Positions 44,177-53,183 of a stretch of 64,000 bases of DNA are shown here, one piece after another. The position numbers and the translations under genes were made by a program. The DNA comes from Vreelandella andesensis. GTDB taxonomy: Bacteria > Pseudomonadota > Gammaproteobacteria > Pseudomonadales > Halomonadaceae. The stretch's first letter is position 1. Each line of letters opens with the position of its first letter. The notes under the pieces are model-generated. The model searched no databases. It saw only the letters and a program-made list of their open reading frames with translations, and was not told where the DNA came from. Location of the stretch: positions 62,001 to 126,000 of the forward strand of contig NZ_RZHG01000002.1 of the NCBI RefSeq assembly GCF_003989795.1, given 5' to 3'.

Positions 44177-45883
44177 ATGGACTCAATTTACACGTTTTTC
44201 TTAGTAGGCGGTTCCCTAATGGCGCTCAGCATTCTCGCGAGTCGCCTATCGTCAATGATGGGCGTGCCGCTACTACTGATTTTCTTAGGGCTTGGCATGC
44301 TGGCAGGGGAAGAGGGCTTGCTAGGGGTTGAGTTTGACGACTACACCATGGCCTTCACGATAGGCCATTTAGCGCTCGCCATGATTCTGTTGGATGGCGG
44401 CCTTCGTACTCGATTAAAAACTTTCCGTGTAGGTTTTAGGCCAGCGCTCTCACTAGCCACCTTTGGCGTCTTTATCACTAGCGCTATTGTTGGTGTTATT
44501 GCCATGTGGGTATTTGATCTCTCCTTGGTGCAGGGTTTTCTAGTCGGCGCGATTGTCGGCTCCACTGATGCCGCCGCGGTATTCTCGATGCTTAGCGGTC
44601 GTGGTGTGAACCTTAACGAGCGGGTAGGGGCCACGCTTGAAATTGAATCGGGTACCAACGACCCGATGGCTATTTTCTTGACACTGATGCTGGTTGAAAT
44701 GTTGGTCGGCGATATTGGTGGCGTTGGCGAAACACTGCTGTTTTTCATTTCCCAGTTTGGTATTGGGCTAGTGGTTGGTATTGGCGGTGGCTGGCTAAGC
44801 GCTAAGCTGCTGCGTTGGTTAGATCTCGCGCCAGGCCTATATGCCATGTTAGCGCTGGCGCTTGGGTTTAGCGTGTTCGGCTTAACCAGTGTGCTAGGCG
44901 GCAGCGGCTTCCTAGCGATTTACCTAGCAGGACTAATGATTGGTAACCAGCCAGGTCGCCACCTTAACTTTATTCTGCCGGTACATGATGGGTTAGCTTG
45001 GCTGAGCCAGATTGGTTTGTTCCTGGTGTTGGGCTTGCTTGTCACTCCAAGTCAGCTCTGGGATGTGGCGTTGCCAGCGAGCATTGTCGCGTTAGCTCTG
45101 ATCTTTGTTGCCCGCCCATTGGCAGTGCTAATCACTATCAAACCCTTCTTTAAATTCCGCTGGCGAGAGACTTTCTTCATTGCCTGGGTGGGCTTGCGGG
45201 GTGCAGTACCTATTGTACTGGCTATCTTCCCGTTAATCGGCGGGGTGGAGAATGCGTCGTTATATTTTAACGTCGCATTCGCCGTGGTACTGATGTCGCT
45301 GCTTATCCAAGGCGGCTCGCTGACCTTCATGGCGCGATGGTTAAAAGTAGAAGTGCCGGTAGGCACAACGCCCAACCGTCGGGGGCCACTTGGCATCATG
45401 CCGGAAAACGATTTCGAGATGTTCGTCTACGTCGTCGAAAACGAGGACTTAGAAGATGTGCCCATTCGGCTACTGCGTTTTCCCTCAGGCGCACTGATTT
45501 CGGCGCTATTCCGCAAACACGTTATGCTCCACCCAAAAGGGAGCACACGACTAAAGCTCGATGATGTCATTTGTGTGATTGGCCGCACCGAAGACCTCGT
45601 TGCGCTCAATCGGCTATTCAACGGCGATGCGAAGCTCAAACAAGAGCGCGCCTTCTTTGGTACCTTTACCTTGGATGGCGCGGCGCAAATGCAAGATATT
45701 GCCCAAGCTTACGGCTTAACCTTAAGCCCCGGTGAGCAAAACATGACACTGGCTGAGTTCATCTCGCTGCGCGTAGGCGGCCACCCAGTAGTTGGCGACG
45801 ATGTCGACTGGCATGGCATTCATTGGGTTGTTAGCGAAATGGAAGGCGGCAACATCACCCGAGTTGGCTTAAGACTCTACTAA
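44177..45883 (+). CDS. cvrA: K+/H+ antiporter, CvrA/NhaP2 type
   Basis: 568 residues from ATG 44177 with ACGGAG upstream. Twelve or so helices of the CPA1 fold include the exchange motif GSTDAAAVFSML and ESGTNDPMAIFLTL; the cytoplasmic tail has a TrkA-C/CorC-HlyC pair (FEMFVYVVENEDLEDVPIRL). Length and layout match E. coli CvrA/NhaP2 (578). It protects from excess K+ or osmotic change, in keeping with a halophile. Confidence 0.9.
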   Translation: MDSIYTFFLVGGSLMALSILASRLSSMMGVPLLLIFLGLGMLAGEEGLLGVEFDDYTMAFTIGHLALAMILLDGGLRTRLKTFRVGFRPALSLATFGVFITSAIVGVIAMWVFDLSLVQGFLVGAIVGSTDAAAVFSMLSGRGVNLNERVGATLEIESGTNDPMAIFLTLMLVEMLVGDIGGVGETLLFFISQFGIGLVVGIGGGWLSAKLLRWLDLAPGLYAMLALALGFSVFGLTSVLGGSGFLAIYLAGLMIGNQPGRHLNFILPVHDGLAWLSQIGLFLVLGLLVTPSQLWDVALPASIVALALIFVARPLAVLITIKPFFKFRWRETFFIAWVGLRGAVPIVLAIFPLIGGVENASLYFNVAFAVVLMSLLIQGGSLTFMARWLKVEVPVGTTPNRRGPLGIMPENDFEMFVYVVENEDLEDVPIRLLRFPSGALISALFRKHVMLHPKGSTRLKLDDVICVIGRTEDLVALNRLFNGDAKLKQERAFFGTFTLDGAAQMQDIAQAYGLTLSPGEQNMTLAEFISLRVGGHPVVGDDVDWHGIHWVVSEMEGGNITRVGLRLY

Positions 45884-45897
45884 TTAACCGGAAAGGC

Positions 45898-45926
45898 GTT
45901 GACTTCCAAGGGAAAGCTGTTATTAT
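45898..45926 (+). promoter_or_regulatory. Promoter of tRNA-Ser
   Basis: TTGACT (45898-45903) and TATTAT (45921-45926) with 17 bases between them, 15 bases before the tRNA. Confidence 0.65.
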
Positions 45927-45941
45927 ACGCACCCATAAGCC

Positions 45942-46032
45942 GGAGGGATGGCAGAGCGGTTGAATGCACCGGTCTTGAAAACCGGCATAGGTTAATAGCC
46001 TATCTAGGGTTCGAATCCCTATCCCTCCGCCA
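45942..46032 (+). tRNA. tRNA-Ser(UGA)
   Basis: 91 bases including encoded CCA. Acceptor arm GGAGGGA pairs with TCCCTCC; D arm TGGCAGAGCGGTTGAATGCA; anticodon loop CTTGAAA with anticodon TGA; long variable arm (ATAGGTTAATAGCCTAT) as in class II serine tRNAs; TTCGAAT in the T loop. Reads UCN codons. Confidence 0.97.
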
Positions 46033-46044
46033 AGTATTACGAAG

Positions 46045-46071
46045 AAGCCGCTGTTTTCAGCGGCTTTTTTT
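46045..46071 (+). terminator. Terminator after tRNA-Ser
   Basis: AAGCCGCTG-TTTT-CAGCGGCTT followed by a T run, starting 13 bases after the tRNA. Confidence 0.92.
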
Positions 46072-46338
46072 GTGTCTGTGGTTTAGTCAACCTATATTCC
46101 AGCCCAGACTTGTTCATGGCAAGCTCGCAGTCTGTTGGTGTCAAAACTTCTATTCTGCGAGTCTGGCTTTGTCCTGCCAATGTTATTCCTCCAAACGCAA
46201 ACAGGCTCTAATAGGTTATTTTATTTAATAAACATAATTAGCCATGTATGCGAAAGATCTAAAAATGTTCTGTTGGCTGAGGCTGTAGGTAACAGATTAT
46301 TTTGGTTCAGCGTACCGTTTATATCCGTGAAATACGTC
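46072..46338. other. Gene-free interval after tRNA-Ser
   Basis: About 270 bases between the tRNA terminator and the channel gene. I saw no gene, repeat of the tRNA 3' end, or integrase, so nothing here shows an inserted island. Confidence 0.5.
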
Positions 46339-47184
46339 TCACAACGTCGGCGGTTGGCGCGACAGGGCGCGGATCTCATCTCGTAAAGCGCTTACCTCAT
46401 CCCGGATCGCAGCCAGTTGCTTGGCCCCTGCCACTTCGGCGTTGTTATCGTCGGCGTCCCTACCGACAAAAAAGGTGGCAAGTGCCGCTGTTACGTAGCC
46501 GAAAACCCCGAAGGCGTACAGTGCCAGAAAAACACACAGTACGCGCCCTTCGGCTGTTTGTGGCCAGTATTCAGAGCCCATTGTTGCCATAATCATGGCC
46601 GTCCACCACAGCGCTTCTCCATAGCTTTCTATGCCGCCGGACACGTCGCTTTCGAATGCGTACATACCGGCTGCGCCGGCGAGCGTGACTAGCACGGTAA
46701 GGGCGATCACATAGCCGAAGCCCCGTCGGCTTAAACTCGCGCCCAACGCCTTCATTCCGCGGTTCAGTGAACTAACGACTCGAACTAGCCGCAACCCCCG
46801 GCCTGCCCTGGCCAAGCGGAGCAGCCGAAACACGCGGGCGACGCGGAAAACCCGCAGCGCGGGGAGCAGTAGGGCAATGGCAGTTAGCCAGTTGCTCTTG
46901 AGGTAGCTGAGCTTGTTCGGGGCCAGAATCAACTTCACAGCGAAATCGATAATGAAGACGACCCAGATAGATGTACCGAGAAAATTAAACAGCAGACTCT
47001 CGCCCCGAACCAGCTCGATTATTAATAGCACTAGCCATACAAACGCGAGAACTAACATCGGTGTTTCCAGCCAACCTTCCAAGCGCTGCAGCAGCTCGTA
47101 TCGTTCCCGTTTCAGTTGCTCCGTGTCCGCGGGTTTTACATCAAAATTTTTGTCCGTCTCGTCTTCGCTCATCGAGTGCCCCAT
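46339..47184 (-). CDS. Ion channel with voltage-sensor-like S4 and variant filter
   Basis: About 281 residues; ATG 47184 is used, but TTG 47190 and ATG 47172 are also possible and no ribosome site decides. Six helices in all. S4 (ALRVFRVARVFRLLRLAR and on, residues 111-137 from TTG) has nine Arg at every third position. The pore loop WWTAMIMATMGSEYWP replaces the usual TVGYGD with TMGSEY, so K+ selectivity is uncertain. A C-terminal helix (RDEVSALRDEIRAL) may assemble the tetramer. It resembles a proteobacterial group of ion-transport proteins with this filter. Confidence 0.85.
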   Translation of the reverse strand: MGHSMSEDETDKNFDVKPADTEQLKRERYELLQRLEGWLETPMLVLAFVWLVLLIIELVRGESLLFNFLGTSIWVVFIIDFAVKLILAPNKLSYLKSNWLTAIALLLPALRVFRVARVFRLLRLARAGRGLRLVRVVSSLNRGMKALGASLSRRGFGYVIALTVLVTLAGAAGMYAFESDVSGGIESYGEALWWTAMIMATMGSEYWPQTAEGRVLCVFLALYAFGVFGYVTAALATFFVGRDADDNNAEVAGAKQLAAIRDEVSALRDEIRALSRQPPTL

Positions 47185-47274
47185 TTTCAACTACTTTAGA
47201 AAGGCTAATAATTTCAGTATCAATAATATGTCCTGGTATTGCGTTAAAAGCCCTAAAATAATTTAAAAAAAGGG

Positions 47275-47451
47275 TTAGTGCATGGTGACCCGCATCACCA
47301 TGCTGAGAGCAAACGAGACCCGCGTGGCCGGTTTGATCTCTTGGATGCTGCCAGCGAAGAGCTTGATAAGCACGAAACTGAGAAAGCCATAGGCAATACA
47401 CAGGATAATTGAGTAGGTATGCGGCACCAGGGCAGGCGCGGTGGCGATACC
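47275..47451 (-). pseudogene. C-terminal remnant of an NCS2/AzgA purine permease
   Basis: 58 residues (HTYSIILCIAYGFLSFVLIK, LFAGSIQEIKPATRVSFAL) match the last two helices of AzgA/NCS2 purine permeases (TYSIxxGIxxGFxxYxxIKLxxG..EIxPAxxV). Everything upstream is gone; the frame merges with the leader of the dehydrogenase gene. A deletion probably joined this stub to the next gene. Confidence 0.5.
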
Positions 47452-47608
47452 CCTGTACTCGTAAATTGTCGAGGTTGTAGCTGGGCGGTCACGGCACATA
47501 CCTTCTGCGATTATGTTAGTTGTCGAACAGACAAATCCTGTCATCGCCCTGAGAATCTCTGAGTGTAAGCGCCAAACTGCGTTTAATTCAGAGCCGGAAG
47601 GAGCGTTC

Positions 47609-48985
47609 ATGTCGACAATTACTACCATTAACCCCGCGACCGAAAAAGCAATTCAGAGCTATGAGATCATGACCGAAAAGCAGGCGATGGAGCGACTCGA
47701 CGCCTGCCATGCGGCATTTCTGGAATGGCGCGAACTGAGTCATCAGGAACGGGCCCCTTATCTCAAGAAAATCGGTCAAAAATTGCGCGATAATGCTGAT
47801 GAGTTGGCCGGTTTGATGACCAACGAAACAGGCAAGCTCCTAAAAGACGGACTTGTTGAGGTTGAACTCTGTGCGGCGCTCTTTGATTACGCCGCTGAAA
47901 ATGGCCCCAATATTCTGGCGGATGAGGAGCGTGAGCAGGGTCTCAACGGCAAGCGCGGCGTTGTCAGTTATCAGCCCATTGGCGTCGTCTATTCGATCCA
48001 GCCCTGGAATTTCCCGATCTACCAGCCGGTTCGCGTGCTGGCGGCAAACCTGATGGCAGGCAATGGCTGTGTTTTGAAACACGCCAGTATCTGCACGGGG
48101 TCCGGCCTGCGCCTGCGCGAACTATGTATTGAGGCAGGCCTGCCCGAGGATCTATTTCAGGTCATCGTGATCGACCACGACACCAGCGATGATCTGATCG
48201 CCCACCCCAAAGTTCGTGGTGTCACGCTGACCGGCAGTGACGGGGCGGGGCGACACGTCGGGGCTATGGCCGCCGAAGCACTGAAAAAGACCGTGCTGGA
48301 ATTGGGGTCGAACGACGCTTACCTGGTGCTTGAGGATGCCGATATCGAAACGGCGGTGAAGTTCTCAGTCATGGGGCGGCTTTACAACAACGGCCAGACC
48401 TGTGTTTCTGCTAAGCGCTTCATCGTGACCGACAAGGTGTATGACGCCTTTGTTGATGCCTTCGTGGCTCAAATGAAAGACATCGTCATGGGCGACCCCA
48501 CTGATGAGAATAGCCAACTTGGCCCGCTTTCAAGCCAGGATCAGTTTGATACCGTCAAAGAGCAGGTGGATGCCAGCGTCGCCAAAGGTGCAAAAATTCT
48601 CTGCGGTGGCGAAGCGCCCGAGCGCACCGGTGCTTATTACCCTGCCACTATGTTGGCAGATGTCACGCCTGGAATGCCTGCCTACGACGATGAAATCTTC
48701 GGGCCTGTTGCGTCGATCATCCGTGCCAACGATGACGAGGACGCCATGCGACTGGCCAATGACAGCCGCTATGGCCTGGGGGGCGGCATCTTTTCCAAAG
48801 ATGAGGAACGTGCCCTCACGTTAGCCCGGGATCACTTTGACACGGGCATGATTCGTATCAACTCGTTCGGGGCCGCTGATCCGAATATGCCCTTTGGCGG
48901 GGTCAAGGATTCTGGATATGGTCGCGAACACGGTGGTTTTGGCATGAAGGAATTCGTCAACGTAAAGTCGATTTTCCTGCCATGA
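47609..48985 (+). CDS. NAD(P)-dependent succinate-semialdehyde dehydrogenase (Sad/YneI-like)
   Basis: 458 residues from ATG 47609, with GGAAGGAG upstream. Aldehyde dehydrogenase motifs: PWNFPIYQPVRVLAANLMAGN, catalytic Glu in LELGSNDAYLVL, catalytic Cys in NNGQTCVSAKRFIV, then EIFGPVASI. Length and pattern match the YneI/Sad type (462 in E. coli) better than GabD. Oxidises succinate semialdehyde or similar short aldehydes. The following SDR lies 49 bases downstream, probably in one operon. The GC-rich codon use is higher than in the neighbours. Confidence 0.88.
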   Translation: MSTITTINPATEKAIQSYEIMTEKQAMERLDACHAAFLEWRELSHQERAPYLKKIGQKLRDNADELAGLMTNETGKLLKDGLVEVELCAALFDYAAENGPNILADEEREQGLNGKRGVVSYQPIGVVYSIQPWNFPIYQPVRVLAANLMAGNGCVLKHASICTGSGLRLRELCIEAGLPEDLFQVIVIDHDTSDDLIAHPKVRGVTLTGSDGAGRHVGAMAAEALKKTVLELGSNDAYLVLEDADIETAVKFSVMGRLYNNGQTCVSAKRFIVTDKVYDAFVDAFVAQMKDIVMGDPTDENSQLGPLSSQDQFDTVKEQVDASVAKGAKILCGGEAPERTGAYYPATMLADVTPGMPAYDDEIFGPVASIIRANDDEDAMRLANDSRYGLGGGIFSKDEERALTLARDHFDTGMIRINSFGAADPNMPFGGVKDSGYGREHGGFGMKEFVNVKSIFLP

Positions 48986-49034
48986 ACACAATCCAACTCA
49001 TGAATGCCTCTAATCAAAAAATAGGAGAAGTCTT

Positions 49035-49772
49035 ATGTCAGAAATTAATGGCAAGGTTGTCATCATTACCGGCGCCAGCAGTGGTCTCGGCAAAGCCACC
49101 GCCCACCGTCTGGCCGAGAGTGGCGCAAAGCTGGTGCTAGCTGCCCGCCGCGAGGATCGTCTTATTGAGCTGCGTGATGCTATTAAAGAGCAGGGTGGTG
49201 ACGCTATTTACCAAGTGACCGACGTCACTGACCGCGATCAGGTCGAAGCGCTTGCCACCGCGGCCAAAGAGGCCTTCGGGCGAATCGACGTGCTGATTAA
49301 CAATGCAGGCTTGATGCCGCTATCGCCGCTTGATGAGCTTAAAGTCGACGAGTGGGACAAGATGATTGATGTCAACATCAGAGGGGTGCTCTACGGCATC
49401 GCCGCCGTGCTGCCAACCATGCGCGAACAGCATGTTGGGCACATCATCAATCTCTCGTCGATAGCTGGGCATAAGGTTTTTCCGGCATCGGCCGTCTACT
49501 CGGCAACCAAGTTTGCCGTGAAAGCCATATCAGAAGGTCTCCGTCAGGAAGGCGACGGGGAAATCCGCTCTACCAATATCTCGCCGGGGGCCGTGGCGAC
49601 CGAGCTGACCAGTAAAATCAGCGATCCCGATACTGCCAAGGGTGTTGATGAGATGTACGAGATGGCCATTGACGCCGATGCGATTGCCCGGGCGATTGCC
49701 TATGCTATCGAACAGCCTGCGGATGTTGATGTCAACGAGATTATTATCCGGCCGACTAAGCAGCCGCTCTAA
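49035..49772 (+). CDS. Short-chain dehydrogenase/reductase
   Basis: 245 residues. Classical SDR motifs: [10 protein letters not shown] (NADP site), NNAG, catalytic Ser in INLSSIAGH and [10 protein letters not shown] (Tyr-x3-Lys). AGGAG before ATG 49035. Similar to YdfG-type oxidoreductases. Substrate unknown; the link with the aldehyde dehydrogenase suggests a shared carbonyl or semialdehyde. Confidence 0.9.
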   Translation: MSEINGKVVIITGASSGLGKATAHRLAESGAKLVLAARREDRLIELRDAIKEQGGDAIYQVTDVTDRDQVEALATAAKEAFGRIDVLINNAGLMPLSPLDELKVDEWDKMIDVNIRGVLYGIAAVLPTMREQHVGHIINLSSIAGHKVFPASAVYSATKFAVKAISEGLRQEGDGEIRSTNISPGAVATELTSKISDPDTAKGVDEMYEMAIDADAIARAIAYAIEQPADVDVNEIIIRPTKQPL

Positions 49773-49838
49773 CTAGCGTTGGCTGGGTGGTGACGCTCAG
49801 CCCCCCACTTAGAATGGCTAAAAATGAAGAGTGTTTGA

Positions 49839-50747
49839 TTAATTGCCATGGCTAATTGAGGTGGATTTTTTGCGATATGTGTCAGGATCATTGCCAAATT
49901 TTGTTTTAAAAGCGGCGCTGAATTGACTACGGCTAAGATAACCGCAGCGTTCGGCAATGCGTTTGACTGGTAGTGAAGTGGTGTTTAAAAGGCGGGCGGC
50001 GTGACGAAGACGTAGTTCGTTTGAATATCGCTGTGGCGGCATCCCAAAAGCACGTTTAAAACGTTCAATAAAGACCGTCCGACTCATATGACAACGTTCG
50101 GCTAGCTGGTCAATGTTTAATCGTTGTCCTTTGTGCTGTGTCATTGCCTCAATGGCATTGTGTAGTTCCGGTGCTTCCAATGTTAATAACCATGGGTGTT
50201 CCGGTGCATTTGCTTGGAGTTCACGTAGCAATAAGATGAAGCATTGTTTCATTATTGCTTCCAGCATTGCTGTGGTTCCAAGCATTGACAATGCTAACTC
50301 TTGAAATAATTGGTGAAAAAGGTGCTGGATGTCAGCATTTGTGTTTTCAAGGTGTACTGGGATGTTCAGGCGGTCAAAGGGAGAGCCGCCGGTTAGTGAG
50401 TCGACTTCCAATAAGCCACATAAAATGAGAACGCCTGGCAGTGTCGTATCGGTATGAGAGCGTATCCAATGTAGTGAATGCGCCGACGTGCAGTGGTTAA
50501 TGCCAAATGGTTCTCCCGCAACCTCGTCAATAGTGAGAGAGTAGTCGGGTGGACAGATGACTAAGCTACCAGCGTTCAGTAACGTTCGGTGATGATTTTG
50601 ACCTACCATACTGCCTTTTCCGTGCAATACGTAATGAAGCGATACTGTTCCTAATGGGGGTGTCTGCAGCGGCCAGCCCCGTCGTATATCACATACAGCA
50701 AATGAAGTGACGTTGATCAACATGTCTTTGAGAGCGTTTTCAAGCAT
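49839..50747 (-). CDS. AraC-family regulator with cupin-like sensor domain
   Basis: 302 residues from ATG 50747. The N-terminus is a cupin_6-type ligand domain (GTVSLHYVLHGKGSMV), the C-terminus a double helix-turn-helix: LNIDQLAERCHMSRTVFIER FKRAFG and VKRIAERCGYLSRSQFSAAF. It is divergent from the Tat-exported hydrolase and probably controls it; an inverted repeat lies between them. Confidence 0.88.
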   Translation of the reverse strand: MLENALKDMLINVTSFAVCDIRRGWPLQTPPLGTVSLHYVLHGKGSMVGQNHHRTLLNAGSLVICPPDYSLTIDEVAGEPFGINHCTSAHSLHWIRSHTDTTLPGVLILCGLLEVDSLTGGSPFDRLNIPVHLENTNADIQHLFHQLFQELALSMLGTTAMLEAIMKQCFILLLRELQANAPEHPWLLTLEAPELHNAIEAMTQHKGQRLNIDQLAERCHMSRTVFIERFKRAFGMPPQRYSNELRLRHAARLLNTTSLPVKRIAERCGYLSRSQFSAAFKTKFGNDPDTYRKKSTSISHGN

Positions 50748-50782
50748 AGTAATCACCAATGATCCGAACGATATAGCACGCT

Positions 50783-50815
50783 TCTAGGACTTTTGCTGCG
50801 GCGTTTGCACCTAGA
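50783..50815. promoter_or_regulatory. Inverted repeat between divergent genes
   Basis: TCTAGG (50783-50788) and CCTAGA (50810-50815) form an inverted repeat with a 21-base spacer between the AraC-type regulator and its divergent neighbour; it could be an operator. Confidence 0.3.
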
Positions 50816-50851
50816 GTAGCCAGGGTAAAACACTCCAAGAGGATTTGCCTT

Positions 50852-51694
50852 ATGTGCAACCATCATAGTGATCAGCAATCGATAGCTCCTCTTCATAAAG
50901 TAGATGAAGGTCGTCGGCGCGTATTAGCGGGCGGCCTGGCAGGTATTACGGCCGCAACAGTAGGTGGTTTTTCAAGTGCTGCGATGGCGCAAGGCGCAGC
51001 TGAAGACCCATATGCTCCGCCGGCAGAAGGGGTTTTACCTGAAACGGGATTTCAACTAGATCTAAGCCGTGCAGCCTTGGTTGTCACTGATCCCCAAGTA
51101 GATTTTTTAAGCCCGGATGGCGTGACGTGGCAAGTTGTCGGGGAAAGCGTCCAAGAACACAATACAGTAGAAAATATTCGCCGTTTGTTTGAAGCCGCTA
51201 AGCAGCGGGGGATAACGGTGGCGGTATCGCCTCATTTTTACTTTCCGCACGACCACCAATGGACGTTTGGCGGTCCGCTAGAAAAAATGATGCATGGGCT
51301 TGGTATGTTCGATCGTCAAAACCCGCTCGCTGCTTTGCCGCGTAATACAGGCGCTGATTTCATGCCGCAATATAAAGAATATATTGAAGACGGTGAAACA
51401 ATAATTACATCTCCGCATAAAATTTATGGCCCCGAGCACAACGATTTATCGCTTCAACTCCGTAAGCTCCGGATTGATCAGGTTATTTTAGCTGGCATGT
51501 CAGCAAATTTGTGTGTCGAATCACACTTGCGAGAGCTAGTAGAACAGGGATTTGAAGTGGTCGTTGTACGTGACGCTACTGCCGCAGCAAAAATACCGGA
51601 AGGCGATGGCTACTTAGCAGCCTTAACTAATTTTAGGTTTATCGCCAATGCGCTTTGGAGTACCGACGAAACGGTTGCTAAATTACAGGGGTAA
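50852..51694 (+). CDS. Tat-exported isochorismatase-like cysteine hydrolase
   Basis: 280 residues. A twin-arginine signal (GRRRVLAGGLAGITAATVGG) is followed by the cysteine-hydrolase fold: VVTDPQVDFL (Asp), TSPHKIYGP (Lys), LAGMSANLCVESHLREL (Cys), the Asp-Lys-Cys triad. Most family members (isochorismatase, nicotinamidase) are cytoplasmic; export is unusual. The substrate is unknown. AGAGGA precedes ATG 50852. Confidence 0.88.
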   Translation: MCNHHSDQQSIAPLHKVDEGRRRVLAGGLAGITAATVGGFSSAAMAQGAAEDPYAPPAEGVLPETGFQLDLSRAALVVTDPQVDFLSPDGVTWQVVGESVQEHNTVENIRRLFEAAKQRGITVAVSPHFYFPHDHQWTFGGPLEKMMHGLGMFDRQNPLAALPRNTGADFMPQYKEYIEDGETIITSPHKIYGPEHNDLSLQLRKLRIDQVILAGMSANLCVESHLRELVEQGFEVVVVRDATAAAKIPEGDGYLAALTNFRFIANALWSTDETVAKLQG

Positions 51695-51707
51695 AAATCC
51701 GGCAAAT

Positions 51708-51736
51708 AAAAGGCTGCGTTGATGACGCAGCCTTTT
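51708..51736. terminator. Bidirectional terminator
   Basis: A 12-bp perfect stem, AAAAGGCTGCGT and ACGCAGCCTTTT, with a five-base loop. The A- and T-rich ends make it usable on both strands, between two converging genes. Confidence 0.85.
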
Positions 51737-51799
51737 AGGTTAGCAAGCTTCCCTTTAGAAAGATGCATGCATTGCTCAGGAAAAACACTTGAACGACGA

Positions 51800-52255
51800 T
51801 CAATCGGCTGGAGAGGTTTTTAGAATATTTTCAAGACGTTCGATCTCAGCTCGTGCATTGACGAGTTCGCTTACATCGTACTGCACTCCAAGGTAATAGA
51901 TTAAGTTACCCGAGGTATCATGCAGCGGTTGAATCATTAGCCTGTTGTGAAATAGCGTTCCGTCCTTACGATAGTTGCGCAGCGTAACCTCAACGGAATC
52001 ATGTACTTTAAGGGCAGCACGGATCTTATCGAGCTCGGGTTGATCACGATCTTCACCCTGTAGGAAGCGACAGTTGCGACCCAAGATTTCATCCTGGCTG
52101 TAGCCCGTCATGTGCTCGAAAATTTCATTAGCATAAATAATCGGAGAGTCTGGCTGGTCCGGGTCTGAGAGGGTTACTCCATTGACGCAAGTGTCCAGAA
52201 TTTTTGTCAACACGTGCGGGATAACGCCAGTATCTTTATCAGGAATAAATAGCAT
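51800..52255 (-). CDS. Short LOV-domain photoreceptor
   Basis: 151 residues: a single PAS/LOV domain with GRNCRFLQG, where Cys62 is the flavin-binding photoactive Cys, NYRKDGTLFHNRLMIQPL and YYLGVQYDVS, plus short helices at both ends. It has no effector domain, like the short LOV proteins of Pseudomonas putida (SB1/SB2-LOV). Likely senses blue light through FMN. Directly before it on the same strand is an SRPBCC gene, which may be co-transcribed (36-base gap). Confidence 0.9.
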   Translation of the reverse strand: MLFIPDKDTGVIPHVLTKILDTCVNGVTLSDPDQPDSPIIYANEIFEHMTGYSQDEILGRNCRFLQGEDRDQPELDKIRAALKVHDSVEVTLRNYRKDGTLFHNRLMIQPLHDTSGNLIYYLGVQYDVSELVNARAEIERLENILKTSPAD

Positions 52256-52290
52256 GGTAACTCCAGCAAGGGGGCACGATATTGATAATA

Positions 52291-52749
52291 TTAGTCCGTC
52301 TTCTTATGGCCAAGTTCCCGTTCGGCCAGAGTCTTCAGGTCGCGTACTACACGATCTGTACCATCCTTGACCGCTATGCGAATGAGTTTCTCAAACGGCC
52401 GCATAGCGAAGCTCAGGCGCGCCAATTCAAAACTGAAGGTGAGCCGTGTGCAGTCCAGTTGAGGTTCGAAAATGTAGTGGATAACAAACGGATCCTTGAT
52501 GCCTTTGAAACATACTCGGCGATCAGGTTCTAGCTCAATGACTTTGAAGTCGGCCTCGGTACGGCGCCCTTGGTCTATTCTTACCTGCCGCGCTGTCCAC
52601 CCGACAACCAATGGCCCGCTGCTCAAGGGTGTCAGCTTCTGAACCTCGGGTGACCAGCGTGGATAGTTCTGGGCAAAATCGGTCACTACGAAGCCAAAAA
52701 CATCAGGCACCGAACAGCGAATCAGGATACTGGATTGGGACTTAACCAT
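52291..52749 (-). CDS. SRPBCC-family protein
   Basis: 152 residues from ATG 52749, preceded by GGGAAG at a workable distance; longer starts exist up to 52812. SRPBCC/START-like pattern: SILIRCSVPDVFGFVVTDFA with YPRWSPEV, then a hydrophobic-pocket beta-sheet and a C-terminal helix. Such proteins bind lipids or small hydrophobic ligands. Expressed with the LOV gene, it may act in the same light response. Ligand unknown. Confidence 0.75.
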   Translation of the reverse strand: MVKSQSSILIRCSVPDVFGFVVTDFAQNYPRWSPEVQKLTPLSSGPLVVGWTARQVRIDQGRRTEADFKVIELEPDRRVCFKGIKDPFVIHYIFEPQLDCTRLTFSFELARLSFAMRPFEKLIRIAVKDGTDRVVRDLKTLAERELGHKKTD

Positions 52750-52812
52750 CGTTCGAGTACTTCCCATTAAAACGTTTACGGGAGTTCGCAACGCTATGAG
52801 CATTTGTGCCAA

Positions 52813-53183
52813 TAGAATCGTTGTTGGGTTCTATTGCGAATACGCTAAGCGTTGAACATAGCAGAAATCTCAGCAGGCCCTCAAGGCGTTATTTACCAGA
52901 ACGCAACATGGGGCACTGCGCCCGTTTTCCAACGTAACTAAATCGAAATAGTCATTATGGTTATCTTCAGCCAGATATATTTCCATGCTGAGATACTTTA
53001 CATCACCACCTATATTTCCCGTTATCCACTCGAACTAGATGCTGCCATGGCGGCGTCAACGATAACGCCTCGATTAGATGCCGCCATGGCACTAGGACGT
53101 TCACATGTGCCATGAAACGTTCCCGACAAGTTATTTTGATACTAAGACCTGGGCAAACAAGAGCAAGTGCTTTGACTATTTTT
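52813..53183. other. Gene-free interval with a direct repeat
   Basis: About 370 bases between the SRPBCC gene start and the ttrA-like stop. Its only visible structure is the repeat listed at 53036. Confidence 0.5.
53036..53090. repeat. 16-bp direct repeat, two copies
   Basis: TAGATGCTGCCATGGC (53036-53051) and TAGATGCCGCCATGGC (53075-53090), 15 of 16 identical and 39 bases apart; each ends in the palindrome GCCATGGC. Confidence 0.7.

Noticed and set aside
46033..47280. Genomic island integrated at tRNA-Ser
   Set aside because: No integrase and no repeat of the tRNA 3' end was seen downstream.
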